A stretch of 64,000 bases of DNA from Lutibacillus sp052034115 (GCA_052034115.1 JBPOIZ010000005.1:1-64000); one strand, 5' to 3'. Counted from the first letter of the stretch, positions 9,001-18,559 are shown. Numbers and translations are program-made. Notes: generated from the letters alone by a model not told the origin.

Positions 9001-10086
9001 ATGCCGCTCACGGTTCACATCACGGGTGCGCGCCCCAACTTCCCCAAGGCCGCCCCGGTCCTTCGTGCCTTGGGGGCCACTGGCGTCGAGCAGCTCCTCG
9101 TCCACACCGGGCAGCACTACGACGACGCCATGTCGGAGGTCTTCTTCCGCCAGCTCGGGCTGCCTCGGCCGGACATCAACCTCGGCGTCGGGTCGGGTTC
9201 GCACGCCCGACAGACCGCCGCGATCATGGTTGGCCTCGAGGAGCTGTTCCTCGACCGTCGTCCCGAACTGGTCATCGTGTATGGCGACGTCAACTCGACC
9301 GCTGCCGCGGCCCTGGTGGCGAGCAAGCTGCACATCCCGGTCGCGCACGTCGAGGCCGGCCTGCGGTCCTTCGACATGACCATGCCGGAGGAAGTCAACC
9401 GCCTCGTCACCGACCGGCTCTCCGACGTGCTGCTCGCGACGAGCGCCGATGCCATCGGGCACCTGGCTCGAGAGGGTGCGCCGGTCGACTCCATCCACCT
9501 TGTCGGCAACCCGATGATCGACACCCTTCTCGCGCACGTCGACTCGTACGACGCCGCACGGGCGCGTCGTGACCATGACCTGCCCGCTGACTACCTCGTG
9601 GCCACGCTGCATCGCCCCGGAAACGTGGACGACCCGCAGGACATTGCCCGCCTCGTCGCCGCCATGCACGCCTGCGCAGATCAGGCTCAGATCATCATCC
9701 CGCTCCATCCTCGCGGACGGACCCGCCTGGTCGAGGCCGGCTTGGACCGCCACCCGCGGCTGCGGCTTGTCGACCCGCTGGGATATGTGGAGTTCATGAG
9801 CCTGGTCCGAGGGGCGCGCGCGGTGATCACGGACTCCGGTGGGGTGCAGGAGGAGACGACGATCCTCGGCATACCGTGCCTGACGCTGCGACCCAACACC
9901 GAGCGACCGGTGACCATCACGCACGGGACCAACCAACTCGTCACCCACGAGAGCGTCCCGGTGCGACTGGCCGAGGTGCTGGCCGCCGGACCGCTGCGGA
10001 GCTGGCCCACGCCCCCGCTGTGGGACGGACACGCCGGGCCGCGGATCGCCGAGGTCATCGCCCGATTCCTGAAGGAGCGGGCATGA
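9001..10086 (+). CDS. wecB: UDP-N-acetylglucosamine 2-epimerase (non-hydrolysing)
   Basis: Interconverts UDP-GlcNAc and UDP-ManNAc. The 361-residue protein begins LTVHITGARPNFPKAAPV and has HTGQHYDDAMSEVFF, HVEAGLRSFDMTMPEEVNR and TDSGGVQEETTILGIPCLTLR, all hallmarks of the WecB/MnaA family. ATG 9001 follows GAGGAG at 8991-8996; the longer frame from 8941 lacks family similarity. A TACGAT hexamer at 8937-8942 could be a -10. Its product would feed the dehydrogenase at 5711-6973 and ManNAc transferases. It overlaps the next gene by ATGA. Confidence 0.95.
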   Translation: MPLTVHITGARPNFPKAAPVLRALGATGVEQLLVHTGQHYDDAMSEVFFRQLGLPRPDINLGVGSGSHARQTAAIMVGLEELFLDRRPELVIVYGDVNSTAAAALVASKLHIPVAHVEAGLRSFDMTMPEEVNRLVTDRLSDVLLATSADAIGHLAREGAPVDSIHLVGNPMIDTLLAHVDSYDAARARRDHDLPADYLVATLHRPGNVDDPQDIARLVAAMHACADQAQIIIPLHPRGRTRLVEAGLDRHPRLRLVDPLGYVEFMSLVRGARAVITDSGGVQEETTILGIPCLTLRPNTERPVTITHGTNQLVTHESVPVRLAEVLAAGPLRSWPTPPLWDGHAGPRIAEVIARFLKERA

Positions 10087-10355
10087 AGCGCAGCCTGATG
10101 CTCAGCGCGGGCGCGGCCGTGGTCGGCGCCCTCGGCGCCACCTATCTGCTCCTGGTGGGTTGGTGGCAGGTGCTCGTCGTGGGGGCAACCGGGGCGGTTG
10201 CCGGCGCCTTGGCCTGGCTCGCGACCCAGCGGTCGACGACCCGTCTGGAACGCACCGTCGCGCACCTCGACGCCCGTCAGACCATGGGTCTGGAGGCGCT
10301 GCGTCGCGAGGTTCACGATCTGGCGCGCCGCGAGGCGTCCGACCCCCGGCCGTGA
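10083..10355 (+). CDS. Small membrane protein with cytoplasmic helical tail
   Basis: A 90-residue protein of unknown function. Two hydrophobic segments (about residues 5-25 and 28-46) are followed by a charged helix, RTVAHLDARQTMGLEALRRE, likely a coiled coil. It is locked between the epimerase and a glycosyltransferase by ATGA and GTGA overlaps, so it is cotranslated with them. It could tether or organise glycosyltransferases at the membrane; this rests only on context. Confidence 0.72.
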   Translation: MKRSLMLSAGAAVVGALGATYLLLVGWWQVLVVGATGAVAGALAWLATQRSTTRLERTVAHLDARQTMGLEALRREVHDLARREASDPRP

Positions 10356-12712
10356 CCGGGCCGGACGGCGACCGCCTCCCTGAACCGGGCTGGGCGGCGC
10401 CCTACTCCGCCTGGGTTGTCCGCACCCGCAGCGCTGCGGGACTGGCTCGGCTCCGGGATCGTGCCGACGCGGATCCCCGAGGCTGGGCCGCGGCCTATGC
10501 GCGGGCCCTGGCGTTGTCACCCGACCACGACCTCGCCACCGCGCGGGAGGCCTTCGCGGCGGTGCCGGTCGAGCAGCGCACCGCTGCCGACGACTTCCTC
10601 CATGGCCAGATGTCGTTCCGGGACGGCGCGCTGGAGGAGGTCGGCGACGTGCTGCGCGCCGGCCGGCTGTCCTCGGCGCAGTCGTGGACCCTGGCCACCG
10701 ACATGGCGAATCCCTTTGCCGTCGGCGCGGGTCAGGTGGAGCCCTGGCTGGCCATGCTCAGCCGACCCTTCGTCGCGGCGGGCCTCGAGCCGATTGTCCT
10801 CGACGACAGCCTGACCGGCGCGGACGCGAGCCCGTTCACCTGGCTGCGGTCCTGCCCCACGTCGATGGCGGCCGCCGACGACCTGGTCACCGTCGTCGTG
10901 TCCGTCTACCGGCCGGGGCCGGATCTGCTCACGGCTGTGCGCTCCCTGACGGATCAGTCGTGGGCGGCGTTGGAGATCCTCCTGGTCGACGACGATTCCG
11001 GCCCCGAGTTCGACGGCCTGATCGATGCGGCGGCGGCACTCGACGAGCGCGTCAGCGTGCTGCGGGCGGCCCGCAACTCCGGGACGTACGCCGCCCGCAA
11101 CCAGGCCCTGGAGCGCGCGCGGGGACGCTACGTCACGTTCCACGACTTCGATGACTGGGCGCACCCCCGCCGGATCGAACGGCAGGTCGGGCAGCTCACC
11201 GGGGGCCGACTGGCGTCCCGGTCCGGGTGTCTCCGTGCCTTCCCCGACCTCACCGTGAGCTTCCCTGGCTATCCCGCCGCCCGCCTCAACGCGTCCAGCC
11301 TGCTCATCGAGCGCACCGTGTGGACCAGTCTCGTCGGGGGTTTCGACCGGGTCCGTAAGTCCGGGGATATGGAGTACCCGTCGCGGCTCCGAGCCGTCGC
11401 GCCCAAAGCACTTCGAGACCTGCCGACCTCGACACCACTGGCGATCACCCAGCTGCGCGCCGGATCGCTTTCCCGCAACGACTCGGTGCCTGGCTGGACG
11501 CATTGGGAGCGATTGGCCTATCGCGATGCCTACCGCGAGTGGCATCGGGAGATCGTCCACGGCCAGGCCAGCGGATGGATCCCCGTCGATCGAGACCCGC
11601 TCCCGCCGACCCATCGGCCGGCATTGCCTCAACCGTCCTTCGGATATCCGAGCACCATCCGCACCCCACCGGATCGTGCCGACGTCGTCGTCGTCGGCGA
11701 CATGCGCACCGACCACACCCTCTGGCGCGCGGCAGCGGCCGAGCTGGCGTCCCTGGCCGCGCACGGCCTGGACGTCGCCCTGGTGGATCTCGACAGCGCG
11801 GTGCGACCTCAGGATCAGCGGGGCACACTCAGCCGAGCCCTGGGGCGCCTGGTCAACCGGGGCATGGTGCGCTGGGCCGACCCGGATGCACCCCTGAGTG
11901 TCGACACCTTGATGGTGTACACCCCAAGTTGCCTGCTCGACCGTGACGGCGCCCTCGCGCAGTGGACGGTCAAGCAGGCGATCCTGTCGGTTCGAGGCCC
12001 GGACGACCTGCTCAGTGCTATTCCCGAGGGCGGCCCGGCACCCGACCCGAGTCCGCTGTTCGATGCGGCGCGCCGCCATTCGCCGGTGGTGAAGTGGCGG
12101 CCGCTCACCGTGGCGGGCCGCCGTGCGCTGTCCGGTCACACCGACGAGCCGGTGACCCCGTGGCTCGTCTCGCCGCGCACGTATGCCGGGCGACGCTCGA
12201 CGTCGAAGCGACTACGCATCGGTCACTCGGTCGTGGGCAGCGGCGCCTGGTCCGTGCCGGCCGGTGCGTTGGTCGCCACGTTCCCGGAACAGGCCGCGGT
12301 CGACGTCTACTTCGCGTGGGGCGAGAAGGTCGCGCGCCGCGCGATGAAGGGGACCTCGATTCCGTCCAACTGGCTCTTCTTCCAGGGGGTCGACGGCGCC
12401 AGCGACATCTGGTTCCCCACCATGCTCGATGTGATGGTCGCCCCGGTCGTGGATCCCGATGTGGTCGTCGCCGCGCGGGAGACGCTGGCTGCCGGGGTTC
12501 CGGTTGTGCTGCCGCAATCCGGTCGTGCCGTGCTGGCGGTCGAAGACTCCGCCGTGGCATCGCTGGTCACGTGGTGTCCCGCGGCGTTGCCGGCCCGGCA
12601 GCTCGCCGAGCTGGCCGCAGCAGATGCGTCTGCGGCCGTCACCACGCTTGCGGACGTGTTCGATACTCGTGCGGCACAGCTGTTGAGTCGAGATCTTCGG
12701 AGGTCGTCGTGA
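10352..12712 (+). CDS. Large family 2 glycosyltransferase with flanking domains
   Basis: A 786-residue protein. The first 170 residues are helical and repeat-like (possibly TPR). A GT-A domain begins near residue 176 with LVTVVVSVYRPGPDLLTAV, followed by LLVDDDSGP near 211 and FHDFDDW near 263. The C-terminal half, about 430-786, has a GT-B-like look and ends with an AARETLAAGVPVVLPQSG segment, so the protein may be bimodular, but I cannot assign the second fold. GTG 10352 overlaps the upstream stop (GTGA). Probably extends the cluster's polymer. Confidence 0.8.
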   Translation: MTGPDGDRLPEPGWAAPYSAWVVRTRSAAGLARLRDRADADPRGWAAAYARALALSPDHDLATAREAFAAVPVEQRTAADDFLHGQMSFRDGALEEVGDVLRAGRLSSAQSWTLATDMANPFAVGAGQVEPWLAMLSRPFVAAGLEPIVLDDSLTGADASPFTWLRSCPTSMAAADDLVTVVVSVYRPGPDLLTAVRSLTDQSWAALEILLVDDDSGPEFDGLIDAAAALDERVSVLRAARNSGTYAARNQALERARGRYVTFHDFDDWAHPRRIERQVGQLTGGRLASRSGCLRAFPDLTVSFPGYPAARLNASSLLIERTVWTSLVGGFDRVRKSGDMEYPSRLRAVAPKALRDLPTSTPLAITQLRAGSLSRNDSVPGWTHWERLAYRDAYREWHREIVHGQASGWIPVDRDPLPPTHRPALPQPSFGYPSTIRTPPDRADVVVVGDMRTDHTLWRAAAAELASLAAHGLDVALVDLDSAVRPQDQRGTLSRALGRLVNRGMVRWADPDAPLSVDTLMVYTPSCLLDRDGALAQWTVKQAILSVRGPDDLLSAIPEGGPAPDPSPLFDAARRHSPVVKWRPLTVAGRRALSGHTDEPVTPWLVSPRTYAGRRSTSKRLRIGHSVVGSGAWSVPAGALVATFPEQAAVDVYFAWGEKVARRAMKGTSIPSNWLFFQGVDGASDIWFPTMLDVMVAPVVDPDVVVAARETLAAGVPVVLPQSGRAVLAVEDSAVASLVTWCPAALPARQLAELAAADASAAVTTLADVFDTRAAQLLSRDLRRSS

Positions 12713-14793
12713 GCCCAAGCCCTGCGCGCGACGGTGTCGCCCGAGCCCGGCGCGGCCTGGCGGCTGGGCTGCGCCGCGCTGCGATCATCGACCGACTTCC
12801 GGTTGCCTGGTCGGCGTCGGCGCGCGTGGCTCGCGCCCGGGCCCTCGTGGCGGCCGACCCGGACCGTGCGCTCGGCACTCTGCTGCCGCTGGCAATCTCC
12901 GGTCATGTGGACCCGGCTGGTATCTCGCTGCTGCTCCGTGCAGCTCAGGCGGCGTCGACGGATGCTGCCGCAGCGACGCTGAAGACCATCTTGGCGGTTC
13001 CCGGTGAACCGGCACCCGCCGCCGTCCAGGCCGCAGTCAGCCTGCTTGCTCGCGGCGGTGACCCGCTCCTGGCCGATCAGGTCAGCGCCCTGTTCGCGCG
13101 GGTAGACACGTCCCGGTCCGGAGTCGAACTGGCCCAGGTGGCCGCCGCGCTGACCCAGTTCAGGATCCAGCAAAGCCGGTCCGACGTCGCCCGATGGCAC
13201 CAGGTGCGTGACGAGGCGGTCAGCACCTCGGCCGGTGCGGCCGCCCTGGTCGCGACCCACCTCGAGGAGGACGCCTGGGCCGACCTGGTCTGGGCACTGG
13301 AGGAGGCTCGGTCCCGGGGCACCGACGCGGACCTCGACGCCAGGGCCCTGGCGAAGGCGGCGCTGCGGGCTGCAGCCCGCGGGCAGCTCACGGCCGCGCT
13401 CACCGTGGCTCAGGCCGCGCAGCGGGCCGGCGACACGACCTCGAGCTTGAACCGCCTGGTCGTCGAGTGCCGAGACCAACTCGACACGCTGCGCGAGGGG
13501 TGGCATCTGGAACCTCCCGGGCAGCTCGACCACGCACCTGTGCCGGGGCGGATCCTCGCGGTTCTCGGACAGTCCCTCCCGTTGCGCAACGGTGGCTACG
13601 CGACCCGTTCCCACGGCATCCTGACCAGCCTCGCCGCGCGGGGGTGGGCGATGGCCGCCGTAACGAAATACGGCTTTCCGTTCGACTTCTGGCCGGAGAG
13701 CGCCGCTGGCCGTTGGCCGTCCGAGGTGGATGTCGTCGACGGCATCCCATACCACCGCAACGTGACCGAGGGCGTCACGTCGTATCCGCGTTACCCGTTG
13801 CGGGAGCACGTGGCGGCCGCAGCACCTGGCGTGGTCCGGGTCGCCCAGGAGCACGGTGCCGAACTCATTCACGCGTCGAGCCTCTTCGACGTCGGGCTGT
13901 CGGCCGCTCGAGCCGCAGATCAGTTGGATCTGCCGTTCATCTACGAGATGCGCGGCCTCAAGCAGCTCCTCGAGGGGGCACGATTCCCGGGATTCGAGTC
14001 CTCGGAGCGCGGTCGCTACTTCGAGACCGTCGAGCTTGCCGTGGCCCGTCGTGCCGACCGGCTGTTTGTCATCACCGCGGCCTTGGGTGCCGTGATGGCC
14101 GACCTGGGCGTCGACCCTGGGGTGATCTCGGTCGTCCCCAACGGCGTCCATACCGACCAGTTCAGGCCACGTGGCCGGGATCGCGCCCTGGAGGCCGAGA
14201 CCGGGCTCTCCGGCAAGACCGTGATCGGGTATGTCGGCGGCTTCGTCCACTACGAGGGACTCGAGCTGCTCCTTCAGGCGGTGGACCTGCTGCGGCGGGA
14301 CCGCCCGAACGTCCATCTGCTGCTCGTCGGGGATGGGGCACACGCCCGGGCGGTCGAGGCCGAGGCCCGGCGGCTCGGTCTGGGACCGGACATCCTCACC
14401 ATGCCTGGCCGGGTGCCGCACGCCGACGTCGACCGGTGGCTCTCGCTCATCGACATCACCCCGTTCCCACGGGTGCCGATGCCGGTCTGCGAGCTCATTT
14501 CGCCGATCAAACCGTTCGAAGCCATGGCGATGTCCAAGGCAGTCGTCGTCTCAGACGTCGCGGCGCTGACCGAAATCGTGGCGGACGAGGTCACCGGCCG
14601 CCACTTCGCCAAGGGCAGCTCCTCGTCGCTTGCCGAGGTGCTCCGCGACCTGGTCGACGATCCAGACCAGCGCACCCGGCTCGGGACCGCCGCAGCCGAC
14701 TGGGTGCGGGCCGAGCGGGACTGGTCATCAGTCACCGCAGCGGTCGATGTGGCCTACCGTTCGGTGCTGGAACGGCGCAGCACGTCCGCATAG
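12709..14793 (+). CDS. Family 4 glycosyltransferase with N-terminal helical domain
   Basis: A 694-residue protein. About 270 N-terminal residues are Ala/Arg-rich helical repeats. The GT4 domain follows with SLPLRNGGYATRSHGIL, IYEMRGLKQLLEGARFPGFE, VVPNGVHTDQF, VIGYVGGFVHYEGLELLLQA and the donor motif LISPIKPFEAMAMSKAVVVS. It starts at GTG 12709 (GTGA overlap). The C-terminus overlaps the convergent GT4 gene by 40 bp, and the two share domain layout (helical N-part plus GT4 with SPxKPFEAM), suggesting an old duplication. Confidence 0.85.
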   Translation: MSPSPARDGVARARRGLAAGLRRAAIIDRLPVAWSASARVARARALVAADPDRALGTLLPLAISGHVDPAGISLLLRAAQAASTDAAAATLKTILAVPGEPAPAAVQAAVSLLARGGDPLLADQVSALFARVDTSRSGVELAQVAAALTQFRIQQSRSDVARWHQVRDEAVSTSAGAAALVATHLEEDAWADLVWALEEARSRGTDADLDARALAKAALRAAARGQLTAALTVAQAAQRAGDTTSSLNRLVVECRDQLDTLREGWHLEPPGQLDHAPVPGRILAVLGQSLPLRNGGYATRSHGILTSLAARGWAMAAVTKYGFPFDFWPESAAGRWPSEVDVVDGIPYHRNVTEGVTSYPRYPLREHVAAAAPGVVRVAQEHGAELIHASSLFDVGLSAARAADQLDLPFIYEMRGLKQLLEGARFPGFESSERGRYFETVELAVARRADRLFVITAALGAVMADLGVDPGVISVVPNGVHTDQFRPRGRDRALEAETGLSGKTVIGYVGGFVHYEGLELLLQAVDLLRRDRPNVHLLLVGDGAHARAVEAEARRLGLGPDILTMPGRVPHADVDRWLSLIDITPFPRVPMPVCELISPIKPFEAMAMSKAVVVSDVAALTEIVADEVTGRHFAKGSSSSLAEVLRDLVDDPDQRTRLGTAAADWVRAERDWSSVTAAVDVAYRSVLERRSTSA

Positions 14794-16367
14794 AGCGCTC
14801 GGTACCGCTCCCCGTTGCTCGCCCAGGACCGCTCCTCTACCACCCACCGCCGCGCTGCTGCGCGGAGGTTTGCCAAGACCTGCGGCTGCTCGCGCAGGTC
14901 CGCAAGGACCCGGGCCAGATCCGTGGCGTCGCCAGCGCGGAAGGCCACTCCGCGCTCCCCATGTCCGGTGATCTCGGCCAGCGCCGGCAGATCCGACACG
15001 ACGACCGGTATGCCGGCCGCCATCGCCTCGAAGGGCTTCAACGGGGTGACGAGGCGAGCCGCCCGCTCGTCGACCCGCGGGACGACGAAGACGTCATACA
15101 GGGCGTAGTAGTCCAGGACTTCGCTGTGCGAGACCCGACCGGTGAACACGACGAGGTCCTGGACCCCCCGCTCGACGGCCAGGGCCTCCAGCTCGGCGCG
15201 CCGCTTGCCGTCGCCGACGATCAGGGCAGTGGCGGCAATGCCCGCATCGCGCAAGTGCGCGGCGGCCTCGATGAGCAGTTCATGGCCCTCGCGGAAGTGG
15301 TCCAGGTTGCTCACGTAGCCGAAGACGAACCGTCCGCGCAGGCCCCACTGCTCCACGAGGTCGACCCGGCGCTCACGGGGAGCGAAGGCCTGCGCGTCGA
15401 CTCCGTTGGGGACCACGACGACCGTCGCGGGATCGATCCCGCGCGCGATGATGTCGCCGCGCATCGACTCGCTCAACGTCACGACCGCGTCCGCCGCCGC
15501 CATACACCGAGCCTCGGTGGCATACCTGCGGTCGTAGGTCTCACTGCGCTCGGCCCATTCGGTGTCGGACGTCCAGAGGGACTCGAAGAAGCCACGCACC
15601 TCGTAGACGACGGGGATCGCGAGCGCCCGACCGACGGCCAGCGCGACGAGCGCCGTCTCGTATCCGCGGTGACCCGAGTGGACGTGGATGAGTTCGGGCC
15701 GTTCGGTGGCCGCGCACTGCGCGAGCTCGGTGGCCCACGCATCCAGATAGCTGTCGAACGGCTCGTCCGAGGGCACGCCGGCGCGCTGCAGCCGGAGGTG
15801 CCGGACCCCTTGGACGGACTCCTCGGGTGGGCAGTCGGTGACACCGATCGAGGCCGGGAAGTCCAAGGCGGTGACGGCCACCGGCTCCAGACCCGCACCG
15901 AGCTCGGCGACGAGGGAGTACATCGTGCGAACCGAGTAGCCGCTCTGGCGGTGCGGCATCGAGATCTTCAGGACGTGCAGCACGCGGCCGGCCACCGGAT
16001 CGGCCACCGGCAGCACCGGCGTGGAAATGGTCGGGCTCCACTGCGGTGACGTCTCGCGCAGCCGGCCCAACTGGATCCGCTGGCGGCCCCGCAGCGACGG
16101 CGTCCCTGCGTGTTCCACCAACAGGTCGGTGGCCTCCTGGAGCAGAGTCATCGCCCCGGCCTTCTGGGCCGACAGCCGGACCTGCTTGAGGAATCCTTCG
16201 TGCGTGGCACCCTCGGCGAGGTAGTCACGCGCCAGTGCTACGGCCTCGTCGTGTCGGCGCGCGGCAGTCAACTGGGCCAGCTCGGCGGCCACCGTGCGCG
16301 GTGTCCCTCGGGACTCCGGGCGGTTCGGGTCAGACTGCCGTGTGAAGAGCCCGCGCAGGCGCACCAT
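14754..16367 (-). CDS. Family 4 glycosyltransferase with N-terminal helical segment
   Basis: A 537-residue protein. An N-terminal segment of about 130 residues has helical repeats (ELAQLTAARRHDEAVALARD). The GT4 domain shows ISMPHRQSGYSVRTM, VYEVRGFFESLW, VVPNGVDAQAF, FGYVSNLDHFREGHELL and the donor motif LVTPLKPFEAMAAGIPVVVS. I chose ATG 16367 because a TATGCT hexamer ends 7 bases before it (leaderless pattern); ATG 16379 is possible and an open frame runs to 16637. Likely a sugar transferase for the same polymer, divergent from the acyltransferase. Confidence 0.85.
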   Translation of the reverse strand: MVRLRGLFTRQSDPNRPESRGTPRTVAAELAQLTAARRHDEAVALARDYLAEGATHEGFLKQVRLSAQKAGAMTLLQEATDLLVEHAGTPSLRGRQRIQLGRLRETSPQWSPTISTPVLPVADPVAGRVLHVLKISMPHRQSGYSVRTMYSLVAELGAGLEPVAVTALDFPASIGVTDCPPEESVQGVRHLRLQRAGVPSDEPFDSYLDAWATELAQCAATERPELIHVHSGHRGYETALVALAVGRALAIPVVYEVRGFFESLWTSDTEWAERSETYDRRYATEARCMAAADAVVTLSESMRGDIIARGIDPATVVVVPNGVDAQAFAPRERRVDLVEQWGLRGRFVFGYVSNLDHFREGHELLIEAAAHLRDAGIAATALIVGDGKRRAELEALAVERGVQDLVVFTGRVSHSEVLDYYALYDVFVVPRVDERAARLVTPLKPFEAMAAGIPVVVSDLPALAEITGHGERGVAFRAGDATDLARVLADLREQPQVLANLRAAARRWVVEERSWASNGERYRALYADVLRRSSTER

Positions 16368-16374
16368 GGCCGCG

Positions 16375-16380
16375 AGCATA
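16375..16380 (-). promoter_or_regulatory. -10 hexamer of a probable leaderless GT4 transcript
   Basis: TATGCT on the minus strand, 7 bases before ATG 16367. It decides the start chosen for the gene. Confidence 0.45.
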
Positions 16381-16426
16381 GTCGTTGGGCGGGGCGTCGA
16401 TGGCCGGGCAATCGCGTCCCAACCCG

Positions 16427-16432
16427 TAGAGT
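16427..16432 (+). promoter_or_regulatory. Candidate -10 for the acyltransferase gene
   Basis: TAGAGT, about 35 bases before ATG 16468, leaving room for a leader with a purine-rich ribosome-binding site at 16446-16457. No clear -35. Confidence 0.35.
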
Positions 16433-16467
16433 TGGGCCGGTCCCCGAAGAGGAAGAGCGCTCTGTTC

Positions 16468-18531
16468 ATGGCTGCCGTCCACGCGACCTCCAGCGCGTCG
16501 CGGATGCGTCCCGACATCGAAGGCATGCGAGCGATCGCCGTCGGGACCGTCCTGGCATACCACGCGGGGGTTCCGAAACTCACCGGCGGCTTCGCCGGCG
16601 TGGATGTCTTCTTCGTGATCTCCGGGTTCCTCATCACCTCGTTGCTGGTCCGGGAAGCAGACCGCAGCGGTCGGATCTCGATCCTCGAGTTCTACGCCCG
16701 GCGTGCCCGCCGGTTGCTGCCGGCGGCCTCACTGGTCCTCATCGTCACCGCCGTAGCCGGCCGATTCCTCCTGCCGCAGAACCAGCACGCGAACCTCGCC
16801 TCGGATGTGCTCGCCGCGACCCTGTACGTCGTGAACTGGGCGCTGGCCTTCCGCGCGGTCGACTACCTCGCCGAGGACGCCGCGGTGTCGCCGGTGCAGC
16901 ACTACTGGTCGCTGTCGGTCGAAGAGCAGTTCTATGTCGTGTGGCCGCTGCTCATGATTGTGGGCATCGTGGCGGCCAAGGCGCGGGGCTGGTCGTTCCG
17001 CAGGCTGCTCTTCGGTCTGCTGCTCCTCACCGCCGGGGCCAGCCTCGTCTACTCGATCCTGCATACCAGGTCAGACCCGGCGACGGCCTACTTCTACACG
17101 ACCACCAGGGTCTGGGAGCTCGCGATCGGTGCCCTGCTGGCCTTCGCGGTGAACCGGCTGTCCCGGATGTCGGTGCCGACGGCGCAGGCCCTGAGCGGCA
17201 TCGGCCTGACGGCCGTCGTGGTGTCGATGTTCGTCATCACCGAGCGCACCCCGTGGCCGGGCTATGCGGCTCTGCTGCCCACGCTGGGCACCGGGGCCGT
17301 CCTGGCCGCCGGATGTGCCACCCAGGACACCATCGCGGCCCGGATCCTGGGGATCCGGCCGATGGTGTGGATCGGTGGGTTGTCGTACGCCATCTACCTG
17401 TGGCATTGGCCGCTCCTGGTGCTGGCCCTCTCAGCCCGCCCCGACCTTCGGCTGCGCCACAAGTTGGCCATCGCGGCGGGCTCGATCGTCCTCGCGTGGC
17501 TGACCAAGCACCTAGTCGAGAATCCGATCCGGTTCGCCCCGTCGCTGGCCAAGAGCGCGGTTCGGTCCGTGTCGTGGGGCCTGGCCGTCATGGGCCTGTC
17601 CGCCGGTGTGGCCCTGGTGTCCACCGCCACGTTGCCGCGGTTGGACCCGAACGCGCAGGTGGCGGGGGCCTTGGCCCTGGTCGCAGATACGAATGCCGAG
17701 ACCTTCGCGCTGCGCAGCGACGTCGAGACGACCTACGACACCACGGGAGATCTCGAGCCGCCGCCCGCCCTGGCCACCGAGGACCTGCCCCTGTACTACG
17801 AGCAGGGCTGTCACATCGTCGCGGGCGCCTCGCAACCGAACCTGGACTGCTCCTACGGCGACAAGCGCTCATCCACGGTGGTGGCGCTGGTGGGTGACTC
17901 GAAGATGGGGCAGTGGTTCTCCGCGTTCGACGCCATCGCCCGGCAGGAGCACTGGCGCCTCGACCTCTACAGCAAGTCCGCCTGCCCCTTCACCTACTCC
18001 GGGGTCAAGGAGGCCGAGTGCGCGCAGTTCGGACGCAATGTCGTGGCCGCGATGCGCGATCCGGACCACACACCCGATGTCGTCATCTCCTCGACGGGCA
18101 AGAGTGACTCGGCTGCGCTCCGCGCCGGGATGGCGGCCGCCTTTGCCGACGTCGAGGCGTTGGGGGCAAAGGTGGTGCTCATGGCCGACAACACGGCTCC
18201 TTCTCGAGGCCTGCTGTACGAGTGCCTCGTACGGCACCCGGACGACTACCTCGCCTGCGCCTTCCGGCCGGCGCGCGGCAACGCACCGTTGACCGCCGCA
18301 CTCGCCAACGCCCTCGACGCTCCGGTGCTCGACCTCAACACCTGGATCTGCCCGACGCCCAAAGCCAGGTGCCCTGCGGCGATAGGCGGCGTGGTCGTCT
18401 TCCGGCAGGGCTCACACCTGACCAACACCTACGTTCGCACCCTGACTCCGATGGTCCACCGCGAGCTCATCCGGATCGGGCTGTCGACGATGCCCCTGTC
18501 GCGCGTGGGAGCGAACATCCCCAACGGCTGA
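16468..18531 (+). CDS. Membrane acyltransferase 3 with SGNH domain (OatA-like)
   Basis: Transfers acyl groups, usually acetyl, to extracytoplasmic glycans. The 687-residue protein starts the acyltransferase 3 domain with RMRPDIEGMRAIAVG and the catalytic-type YHAG His, then GVDVFFVISGFLITS and HYWSLSVEEQFYVVWP; about ten membrane segments reach to residue 390. A periplasmic SGNH hydrolase-like domain follows with VVALVGDSKMGQW (nucleophile Ser in GDS near residue 477) and GSHLTN (His650). ATG 16468 has GAGGAAGAG upstream. Likely O-acylates the polymer made by this cluster or peptidoglycan. Confidence 0.9.
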   Translation: MAAVHATSSASRMRPDIEGMRAIAVGTVLAYHAGVPKLTGGFAGVDVFFVISGFLITSLLVREADRSGRISILEFYARRARRLLPAASLVLIVTAVAGRFLLPQNQHANLASDVLAATLYVVNWALAFRAVDYLAEDAAVSPVQHYWSLSVEEQFYVVWPLLMIVGIVAAKARGWSFRRLLFGLLLLTAGASLVYSILHTRSDPATAYFYTTTRVWELAIGALLAFAVNRLSRMSVPTAQALSGIGLTAVVVSMFVITERTPWPGYAALLPTLGTGAVLAAGCATQDTIAARILGIRPMVWIGGLSYAIYLWHWPLLVLALSARPDLRLRHKLAIAAGSIVLAWLTKHLVENPIRFAPSLAKSAVRSVSWGLAVMGLSAGVALVSTATLPRLDPNAQVAGALALVADTNAETFALRSDVETTYDTTGDLEPPPALATEDLPLYYEQGCHIVAGASQPNLDCSYGDKRSSTVVALVGDSKMGQWFSAFDAIARQEHWRLDLYSKSACPFTYSGVKEAECAQFGRNVVAAMRDPDHTPDVVISSTGKSDSAALRAGMAAAFADVEALGAKVVLMADNTAPSRGLLYECLVRHPDDYLACAFRPARGNAPLTAALANALDAPVLDLNTWICPTPKARCPAAIGGVVVFRQGSHLTNTYVRTLTPMVHRELIRIGLSTMPLSRVGANIPNG

Positions 18532-18553
18532 CCGGCGCACCGCGGACCCGGGT

Positions 18554-18559
18554 TAGGCT
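18554..18559 (+). promoter_or_regulatory. Candidate -10 for the SpoIID-CWB2 gene
   Basis: TAGGCT, 62 bases before the ATG, of the common actinobacterial TAnnnT type. No clear -35. Confidence 0.35.

Noticed and set aside
12307..14421. 704-codon frame antisense to the GT4 gene
   Set aside because: Low-complexity shadow of a motif-bearing gene.
13467..16049. 860-codon plus-strand frame spanning two GT4 genes
   Set aside because: Out of frame with one GT4 gene and antisense to the other; no recognisable domain.
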